DNA of 8,093 nucleotides from Bacteroidota bacterium (GCA_018267795.1 JAFDXS010000083.1:1-8093), one strand, 5' to 3'. Positions 1-6,495 are shown, counted from the first letter of the stretch. Numbers and translations: made by a program. The notes: a model not told the origin generated them from the letters alone.

Positions 1-70
1 CAGGATATACGTCGCGGGCGCGGCTTAGATGACCATTGCCCGTGCCTTGTATTGCAAATAAAATTTTCAC
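1..70 (-). CDS. Glycosyltransferase, MurG/MJ1255-like (5' end only)
   Basis: Only the first 23 codons are inside the window; the gene continues past the left edge. Read on the minus strand it begins with GTG at 70-68 and gives MKILFAIQGTGNGHLSRARD and then VYP. The short strand followed by a glycine-rich GTGNGHLSRA loop is the N-terminal nucleotide-sugar signature of GT-B glycosyltransferases of the MurG / MJ1255-VC2487 type. The start is 9 bp behind the stop codon of the LpxH-like phosphoesterase, so the two genes are almost certainly co-transcribed. No in-frame ATG is available nearby, so GTG is the likely start. No purine-rich ribosome site stands out, as is usual in Bacteroidota. The sugar donor and acceptor cannot be inferred from so little sequence. 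The family call is fairly safe; the function is open. Confidence 0.75.
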   Translation of the reverse strand, partial: MKILFAIQGTGNGHLSRARDVYP

Positions 71-79
71 TGTATTGAT

Positions 80-958
80 TTATGCTGCTTCTATATTGCC
101 TGCTTGTAAAGTGCCATTGCCTGATATGTTCAGCTCCTGCATGAGGCTGGCCATCATTTCTTTGGCAGAGTCTTTCTTGTGCTGCTTCTTTTCTATATCT
201 ATGGCTTGTGCTACAAGGTCATCGGCATAGCGGTATATGCTCCACGCACCCTGGTTATACTCCAGCGCAGTAAGATTTTCTATCCAGTCGCCGCTGTTCA
301 TATACACTACCGAGCCATTTTTTGTATCCATGGTCTTTATTTCCGGGTGGTGTATATGCCCGCATATCACGTAGTCGTATTTATTCTCGGCAGCTATCTC
401 GCAAACGGTATCTTCAAAATTGTTGATAAACTTTACAGCGCTCTTCACACTGTTTTTCACTTTCTTGGAGAGCGATATTTTACCTCTGCCCATTTTTTCA
501 GAGAAGAAATTCACAAACCTGTTTATCAGTATCAGCGTGTCATAGCCTATAGCACCCAGCTTTGCCAGCCAGCGGCTGTGCTGCATTACCACGTCAAACA
601 CATCACCATGGAAGATCCATACGTTTTCGTTGTTTATCTTCAGCGATAGCTTGTTGGTGATCTTGAGCGAACCCAGCTTAAAGTCTTTAAAGCGGCGCAG
701 CATTTCATCATGGTTGCCCGGTATGTAGTACACAGGTACCTGCTTGGCAATGAGCCCTACCAGGTGTTTTACCACCATCATGTGGGTGGATGGCCAGTAG
801 CGTTTTTTAAATTGCCAGATGTCTATGATATCTCCGTTAAGGACAACGGCTTTAGGCTTGATACTTTTCAGGTACTGGAGCAATTCGCGTGCGTGACAAC
901 CGTAGGTCCCTAAGTGTATGTCCGACAGCACTACAATATCCACTTCTCTTTTTGACAT
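80..958 (-). CDS. Calcineurin-like metallophosphoesterase, LpxH-like (COG2908 group)
   Basis: A 292-aa protein with a complete dinuclear-metal phosphoesterase motif set: D13-x-H15 in SDIHLG, GDIID (D43, D46), GNHD (81-84), H117-G-D, and GHIHH (H201, H203). These align in order with the metal ligands of LpxH, which cleaves UDP-2,3-diacylglucosamine to lipid X in lipid A synthesis at the inner membrane. Genes of this group in Bacteroidota are often labelled UDP-2,3-diacylglucosamine diphosphatase. This copy has GNHD where classical proteobacterial LpxH has GNRD, and it carries a longer charged C-terminal tail (about residues 250-292), so the substrate is not certain. No signal peptide or membrane segment is seen, so it is probably cytoplasmic or membrane-peripheral. 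The glycosyltransferase gene starts 9 bp downstream, which suggests an envelope lipid or glycolipid pathway. The ATG at 958 immediately precedes the first beta strand and is a natural start. Confidence 0.88.
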   Translation of the reverse strand: MSKREVDIVVLSDIHLGTYGCHARELLQYLKSIKPKAVVLNGDIIDIWQFKKRYWPSTHMMVVKHLVGLIAKQVPVYYIPGNHDEMLRRFKDFKLGSLKITNKLSLKINNENVWIFHGDVFDVVMQHSRWLAKLGAIGYDTLILINRFVNFFSEKMGRGKISLSKKVKNSVKSAVKFINNFEDTVCEIAAENKYDYVICGHIHHPEIKTMDTKNGSVVYMNSGDWIENLTALEYNQGAWSIYRYADDLVAQAIDIEKKQHKKDSAKEMMASLMQELNISGNGTLQAGNIEAA

Positions 959-964
959 GCTAAT

Positions 965-979
965 TGCTTCGACGAAGCA
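965..979 (-). other. Short hairpin-forming palindrome in the phosphoesterase leader
   Basis: TGCTTCG and CGAAGCA are perfect 7-bp arms around one central base. As RNA this would fold with a shorter stem (about 5 bp) and a 5-nt loop. It lies 6 bp upstream of the phosphoesterase start codon, so it would sit in the ribosome-loading region of that mRNA. It could be a translational control element, a small protein-binding site, or chance. Confidence 0.3.
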
Positions 980-1095
980 TTTGGTTATACAAAGGGACTA
1001 CTTTGATATAACCCTAATATTACGTACACATTAATTTAATATTAAGTCGAGTATTTTAACAATATGTAAGGGAAATGACGGATGTAGGTACAACA

Positions 1096-1602
1096 TTACA
1101 GCTCCAGCAGGCGATGCTGTATGTTTACATTCATGATGCCGGCGAAGAGCAGCTCATTCGTTTTGGCATCGAAGAAGTTGACGGGCACAAAAAAGTTGCC
1201 ATTGGTATCTATCGCTTCGCCTATATGGGCTATTATAGTCTTTACTTTTTTATGCCGCTTGTCTTCTATATAGGCATGACCGCGCAGCAGCAGAAAAACG
1301 CCCACATCTTTTTGCATTAGGGGCTGCAGGTTATTATGGTATTCCATATCGCGGGCTTCCAGCTCTGTCTGGTATAGTTGATTTGTATCAAGCCCTGATG
1401 TGCTGTCGTATATTTTAGGGTCGCTCTCGTGCAGGTAGCGCATAGTTTCATTAATATCCCTGATGCTGAAAAACAAATGGTACTCATGAAAGATAACATG
1501 CATCTGCGTCTTGTGCCACATCTTCACCAGCTTTATCTTTTGCTGGGCGGCACAGGAATAGGTAACGAGAATCAATAATAAAAAACATGCTATTCTCTTC
1601 AT
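1096..1602 (-). CDS. Exported or lipid-anchored protein of unknown function
   Basis: A 168-aa protein. Residues 1-20 form a signal peptide: MKR, a hydrophobic run (IACFLLLILVT), then YSCAAQQ. The cysteine at 17 could be lipidated, since Bacteroidota lipoproteins often end their signal in S-C. Equally, signal peptidase I could cut around the Ala-Ala-Gln, so the anchoring is uncertain. The mature part is mixed alpha/beta and rich in His, Lys and Asp, with no catalytic motif that I recognise. The last third (a strand in FLLLRGHAYIED and the segment GNFFVPVNFFDAKTNELLFAG) reads like a small beta-rich fold. It has its own candidate -7 element 26 bp upstream and is separated by 137 bp from the phosphoesterase gene and 70 bp from the methyltransferase gene, so it is probably monocistronic. 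The ATG start with a signal peptide directly behind it is convincing; the function is unknown. Confidence 0.75.
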   Translation of the reverse strand: MKRIACFLLLILVTYSCAAQQKIKLVKMWHKTQMHVIFHEYHLFFSIRDINETMRYLHESDPKIYDSTSGLDTNQLYQTELEARDMEYHNNLQPLMQKDVGVFLLLRGHAYIEDKRHKKVKTIIAHIGEAIDTNGNFFVPVNFFDAKTNELLFAGIMNVNIQHRLLEL

Positions 1603-1627
1603 AGCATTAATTATTAAGGAGCTATTA

Positions 1628-1635
1628 TAAAGATA
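1628..1635 (-). promoter_or_regulatory. Candidate -7 element of the 168-aa exported protein gene
   Basis: TATCTTTA on the minus strand matches the Bacteroidota -7 consensus TAnnTTTG at seven of eight positions. It would place the transcript start about 20 bp upstream of the ATG at 1602. No clear -33 TTTG was found at the expected distance. Confidence 0.35.
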
Positions 1636-1672
1636 ACATTAACTGCCCGTTATACATAGCCTTTAAGTTGTC

Positions 1673-2452
1673 CTACCTGGCTACTATAAAAAGGTAATCA
1701 CCAAGATCATTTTCGTACTTCTTTATAATGTTAGTAATTTCTCCAGAAGCTATGTCTGTGCGCAGTTTTTCCAGACCATCTGCTATTTCCTGCCCATCGG
1801 GCGCCAGTCTGAAAGCAGACATTCCATCCCTGGCTTCCTGCTGCAGGTACATTTCAGGCTTGTGCTTGTGGGCATACATAAAATGGTCCTGCAGGTCTTC
1901 TTTTGTGTAGTATAGCTCCGTTTCCGTGGTGCCGAAGCCTGCCTCTGTCAGTATATCCTTCATTTCATCAAGGGTAGGCACAATAGAGGCAGCCTGGGTT
2001 ATCATGCGAGGAAAATAATGATGTAGCCAGTAATTCATTGTTTGCTGGGGTGTAAAGGAGAAGAACACCAGCCTCCCACCGGGTTTTATTACCCTTCTCA
2101 GCTCATTCATTCCTGTCTGCCTGTTACTCCAGTGATGAATGGTAAGTATAGCCATGGCGCCGTTAAAATACCCTTTAGGAAATGGTATGTCATGCGCATA
2201 CGCCTTTATCAATTCTGTATTCAGCTGTTTACCTCTGGCGGCATCCAGCATTATATCAGAAGGGTCAATGCCCTTCATATCCAAACCTTTATTTATCATG
2301 GCTTGCAGGTAGTTACCCGTGCCGCAGCCAATATCCAGGTAGATACCATTCTCCTCAGGCAAAAGAAGTTGATAAAGTCGCTCTGCTATGTAGGGGTCTG
2401 CTTTGCGCGTGGCATTATATCCCTGACCTATTGTATTATATATCACTTCCAT
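1673..2452 (-). CDS. Class I SAM-dependent methyltransferase (Methyltransf_11 type)
   Basis: A 259-aa protein from the start chosen here. Numbered from that start, the glycine-rich SAM-binding motif I is LDIGCGTG (39-46). The acidic residue that binds the SAM ribose is D63 in GIDPSD, and the later motifs are AMAILTIHHW (motif II region) and the RRVIKPGGRLVFFSF strand. These define a Rossmann-fold, soluble small-molecule-type methyltransferase; the acceptor is unknown. The open frame continues upstream to a GTG at 2509. I prefer the ATG at 2452 because the first conserved stretch (MEVIYNTIGQGYNATRKADP) begins there, and because a perfect -7 promoter element lies at 2490-2497, inside the longer frame, so transcription should begin downstream of the GTG. 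The gene is divergent from the beta-barrel gene, 84 bp away. No operon partner is evident. Confidence 0.88.
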   Translation of the reverse strand: MEVIYNTIGQGYNATRKADPYIAERLYQLLLPEENGIYLDIGCGTGNYLQAMINKGLDMKGIDPSDIMLDAARGKQLNTELIKAYAHDIPFPKGYFNGAMAILTIHHWSNRQTGMNELRRVIKPGGRLVFFSFTPQQTMNYWLHHYFPRMITQAASIVPTLDEMKDILTEAGFGTTETELYYTKEDLQDHFMYAHKHKPEMYLQQEARDGMSAFRLAPDGQEIADGLEKLRTDIASGEITNIIKKYENDLGDYLFIVAR

Positions 2453-2489
2453 AGAAAATTCTTTAAAAAAGGCAGGACGGCGGAACATC

Positions 2490-2497
2490 CAAAGATA
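2490..2497 (-). promoter_or_regulatory. -7 promoter element of the methyltransferase gene
   Basis: TATCTTTG on the minus strand is a full match to the Bacteroidota -7 consensus TAnnTTTG. Transcription would start near 2484, giving an untranslated leader of about 30 nt before the ATG at 2452. An obvious -33 TTTG is missing. The element helps to decide the methyltransferase start codon. Confidence 0.5.
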
Positions 2498-2536
2498 ATA
2501 CACCTTCACATTTATCGTTATCTTTTAAATCCTTGC

Positions 2537-3214
2537 ATGAACAGGCATATTTTATTTATTCTTCTGATGTGCTTTTGCAACAATGTTCAGGCGCAGCTGG
2601 ACCTATCTGCAGGGCCGCAAACAGGCTACCCACTTTTATTCAACGGTCTGAATAAGGCCGGTTATACACAATCTGTTTCTGTAGGCTTTGGCGCTACGGT
2701 GGCTTATAAGTTTGGCAATTCGTATTTTTATCCTGCTCTTTCAGCCAGTGTATCCGCACTTACCTTACCCGTAGCCCGATCGGATGGCTTTGTATGGAGT
2801 AATGAGTTTACGAAAAGAGATGTAATGCTGAATCTGAAGCACGGGAGCCTGCTGAATAATACTGAAATAAACTGGTATGCGGGAATAGGAGTAGCATTTG
2901 TAAGTGCGGATGCAAGCAGCCTTAGTGCAACAAGTGGCAATTATCGTGGCAGTGTGTCAGATTCAAGCAAATATGAAACCGCATCTGCGGCAGCTGACAT
3001 AGGATTCGATTTCAGGTTCAGATTTTCACAAACTAATCCGCATTGGTTGTGGGGTGCAGATGCCAATTTGCAGGCCGTATATATAACGGGCGAGTACGGG
3101 CACTTTTATATAAATAGCGGGAATAGCATAACCAGGACCGATATCAACGGCATTTTGCTATCAGGTACATTAAGTGTAAGTATAATATATCGGATAGGGA
3201 AAACCGACCAATAG
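2537..3214 (+). CDS. Predicted outer-membrane beta-barrel protein
   Basis: A 225-aa protein. It starts with a classical signal peptide (residues 1-20, hydrophobic ILFILLMCFC, ending NNVQAQ). The mature part is made of alternating short strands rich in Gly, Ser, Tyr and Phe (for example VSVGFGATVAYKFG, WYAGIGVAFVSA, FDFRFRF, LSVSIIYRIG). This pattern and the final amphipathic strand are typical of small eight-to-ten-stranded outer-membrane barrels of the OmpA/PorT-like kind; the specific family and ligand are not recognisable. The open frame extends far upstream, but that part lies opposite the methyltransferase gene. The ATG at 2537 is chosen because the signal peptide begins exactly there. 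A weak -7 match (TATCTTTT, 2519-2526) lies just upstream and would imply a very short leader. The threonine aldolase gene follows 59 bp later on the same strand. Confidence 0.8.
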   Translation: MNRHILFILLMCFCNNVQAQLDLSAGPQTGYPLLFNGLNKAGYTQSVSVGFGATVAYKFGNSYFYPALSASVSALTLPVARSDGFVWSNEFTKRDVMLNLKHGSLLNNTEINWYAGIGVAFVSADASSLSATSGNYRGSVSDSSKYETASAAADIGFDFRFRFSQTNPHWLWGADANLQAVYITGEYGHFYINSGNSITRTDINGILLSGTLSVSIIYRIGKTDQ

Positions 3215-3252
3215 GTAAAAAGATGCCTGTTAACTGCCAGTGAAAGGAATTA

Positions 3253-3260
3253 TATCTTTA
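3253..3260 (+). promoter_or_regulatory. Candidate -7 element of the threonine aldolase gene
   Basis: TATCTTTA matches TAnnTTTG at seven of eight positions and lies 13 bp before the ATG at 3274. The resulting leader would be only a few nucleotides long. No -33 element is clear, so read-through from the preceding gene remains possible. Confidence 0.3.
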
Positions 3261-3273
3261 TTTTGTTCCTCAA

Positions 3274-4314
3274 ATGAGTCCGTTAAAAAGTTTTGCGAGT
3301 GACAACTATGCAGGCGTATTGCCTGAGATAATGGAAGCCTTACACCAAGCTAATTATGCTCATGACCGTGCCTATGGTGCCGACGAAATAACGCAGCATG
3401 CCATAGAGCTTTTCAAACAGGTATTTGATGCTAATGTAGATGTGTATTTTGTGTTCAATGGCACAGGGGCTAATATCCTTAGCATTAGCGCTGCTACGCA
3501 ATCTTACAATTCTGTACTGTGTGCAGACATCTCTCATATCTATAACGACGAATCTTCGGCACCGGAAACCTTTACCGGCTGTCGCTTCTTTCCGCTGAAA
3601 AGCAATAACAGCGGTAAGCTGGAAGCAGCTGTGATACAGGAGCGCTTAATAAGAAAAGGTGATGTGCATTACCCGCAGACTAAGCTGATATCACTTACCC
3701 AGTCAACCGAATACGGTACTGTGTACAGGCCTGATGAAATAAAAGAAATAAGCAAACTGGCTAAAGAACATGACTGTTTTCTGCATGTAGATGGCTCCCG
3801 TTTTTTTAATGCAGCTGCCAGCCTGGATTGCGACCTGAGAGATATAAGTACCTATGTAGGCGTAGATATACTATCGCTGGGCGGTACCAAGGCCGGTATG
3901 ATGTATGGCGAAGCTGTGGTGGTATTTAACAAAAAACTGTCTGAGCATATAGCTTATAAGCAAAAGCAACTAATACAGCTTGCCTCCAAAACCCGCTTCA
4001 TAGCCGCCCAGTTTGATGCTATGTTGCGCAATGAGCTATGGCGCACATCTGCCAACCATGCCAATGCTATGGCGCAGTTGCTCTATAGCGAGCTTTCCAA
4101 ATATCCTAAGATCACCGTTACGCGTCCAGTGGAGGCAAATGTGGTATTTGCAGAGATGCCGGCAGACTGGATACCACAGCTACAGGAGAAGTTCCCCTTC
4201 TACGTATGGAAGGAAAATACCAACGAGGTACGCCTGATGTGTGCTTTTGATACCAACGAGGGCGATATCCAGGCGTTTTCTAATGCTATTAGCGCTTATA
4301 GCGGCATTATTTAA
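3274..4314 (+). CDS. ltaE: Low-specificity L-threonine aldolase (PLP-dependent)
   Basis: A 346-aa fold-type I PLP enzyme of the beta-eliminating lyase / threonine aldolase family, which splits L-threonine and L-allo-threonine to glycine and acetaldehyde in the cytoplasm. The N-terminus carries the family mark FASDNYAGVLPEI (7-19). The cofactor-phosphate loop is FNGTGAN (61-67), H88 is in the position that stacks on PLP, HVDGSR (171-176) holds the Asp (D173) that binds the pyridine nitrogen, and GGTKAG (203-208) holds the Schiff-base lysine K206. Motifs such as HYPQTK, TEYGTVYRPDE and GGTK, together with the length of 346 aa, fit the Pseudomonas-type LtaE better than the E. coli enzyme. All catalytic residues are present and no truncation is seen. 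The gene stands alone, with 139 bp before the next gene. It may supply glycine or salvage threonine; the exact stereochemical preference cannot be read from sequence. Confidence 0.92.
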   Translation: MSPLKSFASDNYAGVLPEIMEALHQANYAHDRAYGADEITQHAIELFKQVFDANVDVYFVFNGTGANILSISAATQSYNSVLCADISHIYNDESSAPETFTGCRFFPLKSNNSGKLEAAVIQERLIRKGDVHYPQTKLISLTQSTEYGTVYRPDEIKEISKLAKEHDCFLHVDGSRFFNAAASLDCDLRDISTYVGVDILSLGGTKAGMMYGEAVVVFNKKLSEHIAYKQKQLIQLASKTRFIAAQFDAMLRNELWRTSANHANAMAQLLYSELSKYPKITVTRPVEANVVFAEMPADWIPQLQEKFPFYVWKENTNEVRLMCAFDTNEGDIQAFSNAISAYSGII

Positions 4315-4407
4315 CTTTCAATTACGCTATTTCTTAAGCGTTTGTTAATGAAAGCTAAACCGCCGGTTAACAAGGCCTGAAAACTTTCCTGTTCTTATTT
4401 GGTGTTG

Positions 4408-4415
4408 CATTTTTG
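4408..4415 (+). promoter_or_regulatory. Candidate -7 element of the 190-aa secreted protein gene
   Basis: CATTTTTG matches TAnnTTTG at seven of eight positions. A near -33 match (TTTC, 4385-4388) lies 19 bp upstream, which is the expected spacing. The leader would be about 30 nt before the ATG at 4454. The support is modest. Confidence 0.28.
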
Positions 4416-4453
4416 TATCGTTAATTGATTTCAACAATTAAGCATTCGCCAAA

Positions 4454-5026
4454 ATGAGAAAGATCATATTGTTCATCCTAATCCTAAGTTCCTTTGCCGG
4501 AGCAACCTTCGCCCAGGGGCGGCCAAGCTCTGCCTCAAGCACCAGCGCCCACCAGCGAGTAAGCGTGCAACTGAACAATATCCTTGAATTTACTTTTACT
4601 AATACCAACAGCAACAAGGGCGGTATAGTGACCATACCATTCTCTACCATGCACGACTATACGCAAGGGGTTTCCACAGGTGAGCAGGAACTGAGAATAC
4701 GTACCAACAAAAAATTTGCAATAGGTGTAAAAACAAGTGCATCTTATTTCGATTATTCAGGCGCACCGGGTACAGCTGGTACCGCAATGCCTGTAGATAG
4801 TGTGCTGGGGGTAGAAGTAGCTTCTAACCATACAGGCGGGCAAGTACTACCACCTTTCGGCTCCGGCAGGTATGTATCCCTGTCATCGCGCAACCTGGAT
4901 ATTGTAAATAATGGCAACCTGGGATCCGACCAACGCTTTTCAGTAAAGTATAAAGCTACACCTGGCATCAGCCACGGTACAGGTACCTATACAGTAGATG
5001 TGATCTTTACCGCAACACAGCAATAA
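4454..5026 (+). CDS. Secreted beta-rich protein of unknown function
   Basis: A 190-aa protein with a clear Sec signal peptide: MRKI, a hydrophobic core ILFILILSSFAGA, and a likely cut after TFAQ near residue 21. A short Ser/Ala-rich linker follows (about 23-32). The rest alternates predicted beta strands with Gly/Asn/Thr-rich turns, ending in a strand TYTVDVIFTATQQ at the very C-terminus. Strand-rich domains that close with a Y-x-V-x-V-x-F-T-A strand occur in small secreted or fimbria-like domains in Bacteroidota, but I cannot assign a named family. There are no cysteines in the mature part and no catalytic motif. The gene has its own candidate promoter and ends 25 bp before an intrinsic terminator, so it is a single-gene unit. 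It may be a surface-associated structural subunit; that is inference only. Confidence 0.8.
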   Translation: MRKIILFILILSSFAGATFAQGRPSSASSTSAHQRVSVQLNNILEFTFTNTNSNKGGIVTIPFSTMHDYTQGVSTGEQELRIRTNKKFAIGVKTSASYFDYSGAPGTAGTAMPVDSVLGVEVASNHTGGQVLPPFGSGRYVSLSSRNLDIVNNGNLGSDQRFSVKYKATPGISHGTGTYTVDVIFTATQQ

Positions 5027-5051
5027 TATTTTCATAGTAATCATAGGTTTT

Positions 5052-5080
5052 AAGTTCCTTAGTCTTAGGGAACTTTTTTT
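5052..5080 (+). terminator. Rho-independent terminator after the secreted protein gene
   Basis: AAGTTCC (5052-5058) pairs with GGAACTT (5069-5075) around a 10-nt loop, and an uninterrupted run of T (5074-5080) follows. It lies 25 bp after the stop codon of the secreted protein gene. On the minus strand the hairpin lacks a U tract, so it mainly serves the plus strand, although it could also slow the convergent sigma-factor operon transcript. Confidence 0.85.
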
Positions 5081-5100
5081 ATTTATGAGCCGATTAACAG

Positions 5101-5304
5101 CTATTGAGCTGCACAAGCTCTATCTCTATTAGCTTTCTTCTGCTTTATCAGTACCCATATCAGCATCCCCAGGCCAATGCCCTGACCGAAGCCCATTAAA
5201 AAATCTGGCATTGCAGGAAACATGAGATGCAACGCGGGTGTAGTAGTAGCAAGCAGGCAGCCGATAGCAAATAGTATTCTAAGGCGTTTTGGCATTCTTT
5301 TCAT
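5101..5304 (-). CDS. Small two-helix membrane protein of unknown function
   Basis: A 67-aa protein with a basic N-terminus (MKRMPKRLR), a first hydrophobic helix (about 10-30), and a second one that is glycine-rich (FLMGFGQGIGLGMLIWVLI, about 35-53). A basic tail follows (KQKKANRDR). It starts 24 bp behind the four-helix membrane protein gene on the same strand, and is probably the third gene of the sigma-factor operon. A glycine-x-x-x-glycine-like pattern in helix 2 could mediate helix packing, for example with the neighbouring membrane protein; that is inference. No family is recognised. An alternative start (Met4) would remove only three residues. The coding call rests on its membrane topology and its operon position. 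Confidence 0.65.
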   Translation of the reverse strand: MKRMPKRLRILFAIGCLLATTTPALHLMFPAMPDFLMGFGQGIGLGMLIWVLIKQKKANRDRACAAQ

Positions 5305-5328
5305 ATTCTATTTGATTTTTTATCGTTT

Positions 5329-5910
5329 TTAAAATTGATCGGCAAGGCGTTTCATTTCTTTAATGGTTGCGTCCAGTTTCTTTGCCTGCCGCTTATATAC
5401 ACGGGGGCGCACGACAAGCCACATAACTAATATGTATAGCAGCACAAATACATAAGATGCAAGCAGCAGCCACAGGTATAGGCGAACCCCCTCGTATATA
5501 TACAGCAGCAAGCCCAGAGAAACCAATGAAAGACCGATCACTTGTGTTTTGCGGTAATATTTTGCCCGGTTTATCTTTACCTGCTCCAGGTAGGCGATAA
5601 ATTCTTTATTCGACAAGCTTTTCAAATTGTAAAGGCGACCTATAGAGCCGATATTGGTAAAGACGAGTATAAGTCCTGCCCCTATGATGCAGGCTTCGCC
5701 CAGGCGAGTGCTGATCATTACAGACTTATACAGGAAAACTACTGATATCATTACTGCGGTAAGGAATATAGCAGCAAGGATCAACGCAGCTTTCTTAATG
5801 AGCTTTTGGCTGCGATATTTGCATATAGCACGCATTATTGTCGCCGTATCGGGAAGACCGCTAGTATCTGCGCTAAGCCATATCTTTTTTAAATCATTCA
5901 AATTGTCCAT
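5329..5910 (-). CDS. Four-helix membrane protein co-encoded with the ECF sigma factor
   Basis: A 193-aa protein. The N-terminal cytoplasmic part (1-37) is amphipathic: MDNLNDLKKIW, then TIMRAICKYRSQKLIKK. Four hydrophobic segments follow at about 38-64, 71-90, 122-140 and 143-168 (LYLWLLLASYVFVLLYILVMWLVV lies within the last two), and the protein ends in a basic helix. Its start codon lies inside the end of the sigma-factor gene (17-bp overlap), so translation is coupled and the product is probably made in step with the sigma factor. By position it could act as a membrane-bound partner or anti-sigma factor, but it shows no zinc-binding H-x3-C-x2-C motif and no FecR-like domain. The short N-terminal region would be the only candidate sigma-binding part. 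Proteins of this type after ECF sigma genes are common in Bacteroidota; a function has not been shown here. Confidence 0.8.
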   Translation of the reverse strand: MDNLNDLKKIWLSADTSGLPDTATIMRAICKYRSQKLIKKAALILAAIFLTAVMISVVFLYKSVMISTRLGEACIIGAGLILVFTNIGSIGRLYNLKSLSNKEFIAYLEQVKINRAKYYRKTQVIGLSLVSLGLLLYIYEGVRLYLWLLLASYVFVLLYILVMWLVVRPRVYKRQAKKLDATIKEMKRLADQF

Positions 5911-6376
5911 GATCTCTAAATTTTACGGCCAACTTTTCTTTTATCCTGTGTATTTTAACCCGGGTGTTTCCTTCCGTAAGGCCTATTATAGTCGCTATCT
6001 CAGCCTGCGGCAGGTCTTCCAGCAATAGGGATATGATGATCCTTTCTGTTTCTTCCAGCTCCGCAATGCATTTATATAAAAAGGCCAGCTTCTCTTCCTG
6101 TGTTTCTTCATGTGGCAGGGGAATGTCAAAAGGCAAATCTGTGGTTACCATACGTTTTGATTTCTCCAGTGCGCGCAGGCAGTTATTAGTAGCTATGCGC
6201 AATATCCAGGTGCTAAGTTTTGACTCGTTCCTGAACGAAGAAAGGTTTTGCCATACTGCTATAAAAGTTTCCTGCGTAAGGTCGCGGGCCTGCGCAGGGT
6301 CATTGATATAACCCATGCACACCCTGAAAACCTGGGGCGAGTATTGCGTATATATTTCTTCGAAACTTTGCTGCAC
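5894..6376 (-). CDS. ECF-type RNA polymerase sigma-70 factor
   Basis: A 160-aa protein with only sigma regions 2 and 4, the ECF pattern. Region 2 runs about 6-75 and includes the core-binding segment DPAQARDLTQETFIAVWQNL and STWILRIATNNCLRALEK, which recognise the -10 element. Region 4 runs about 100-155 with the helix-turn-helix (LEDLPQAEIATIIGLTEGNTRVKIHRIKEKL) that contacts the -35 element. Both regions look intact. The start is GTG at 6376; no in-frame ATG precedes it before a stop codon, and MQQSFEEIYTQYSP fits the usual ECF N-terminus. It is the first gene of a three-gene minus-strand operon, followed with overlap by the four-helix membrane protein. The 224-bp upstream region carries a repeated CTTGTA motif that could be its own promoter. 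The target regulon is unknown. Confidence 0.9.
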   Translation of the reverse strand: MQQSFEEIYTQYSPQVFRVCMGYINDPAQARDLTQETFIAVWQNLSSFRNESKLSTWILRIATNNCLRALEKSKRMVTTDLPFDIPLPHEETQEEKLAFLYKCIAELEETERIIISLLLEDLPQAEIATIIGLTEGNTRVKIHRIKEKLAVKFRDHGQFE

Positions 6377-6424
6377 AATAATCTTGAATTTAATTACTTA
6401 TCATGTGCTCTTGTAATAGTAGTA

Positions 6425-6452
6425 GATACAAGAACTTCAATAATGTTACAAG
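6425..6452 (-). repeat. Repeated CTTGTA motif upstream of the sigma factor
   Basis: On the minus strand CTTGTAAC (6452-6445) and CTTGTATC (6432-6425) form a direct repeat with a 20-bp period. A third copy lies inverted at 6410-6416 (CTTGTAA on the plus strand). The repeat lies about 50-75 bp before the sigma-factor start, where a self-regulated promoter or an operator would be expected. It may be chance, because the region is AT-rich. Confidence 0.3.
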
Positions 6453-6495
6453 TTTATGAAAGTATTTATCCCTATTTGTATAAGCGACAAGCATT

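Noticed and set aside
179..649. Open frame of 156 codons on the plus strand opposite the phosphoesterase
   Set aside because: It is a mirror of the strongly supported phosphoesterase gene, with no recognisable domain.
2453..2509. Longer methyltransferase with a GTG start
   Set aside because: The extra residues are not typical of the family, and a full -7 promoter element lies within them, so the GTG would not be transcribed from it.
2042..2536. Long in-frame upstream extension of the beta-barrel protein gene
   Set aside because: It lies opposite the methyltransferase gene, shows no family resemblance, and the signal peptide begins at the ATG at 2537.
4342..4373. Inverted repeat TTGTTAA/TTAACAA after the threonine aldolase gene as a terminator
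   Set aside because: The stem is A/T-rich and short with an 18-nt loop and no T run, so it is too weak to call.
5964..6311. Open frame on the plus strand opposite the sigma factor
   Set aside because: Shadow of the ECF sigma gene; no coding signature of its own.
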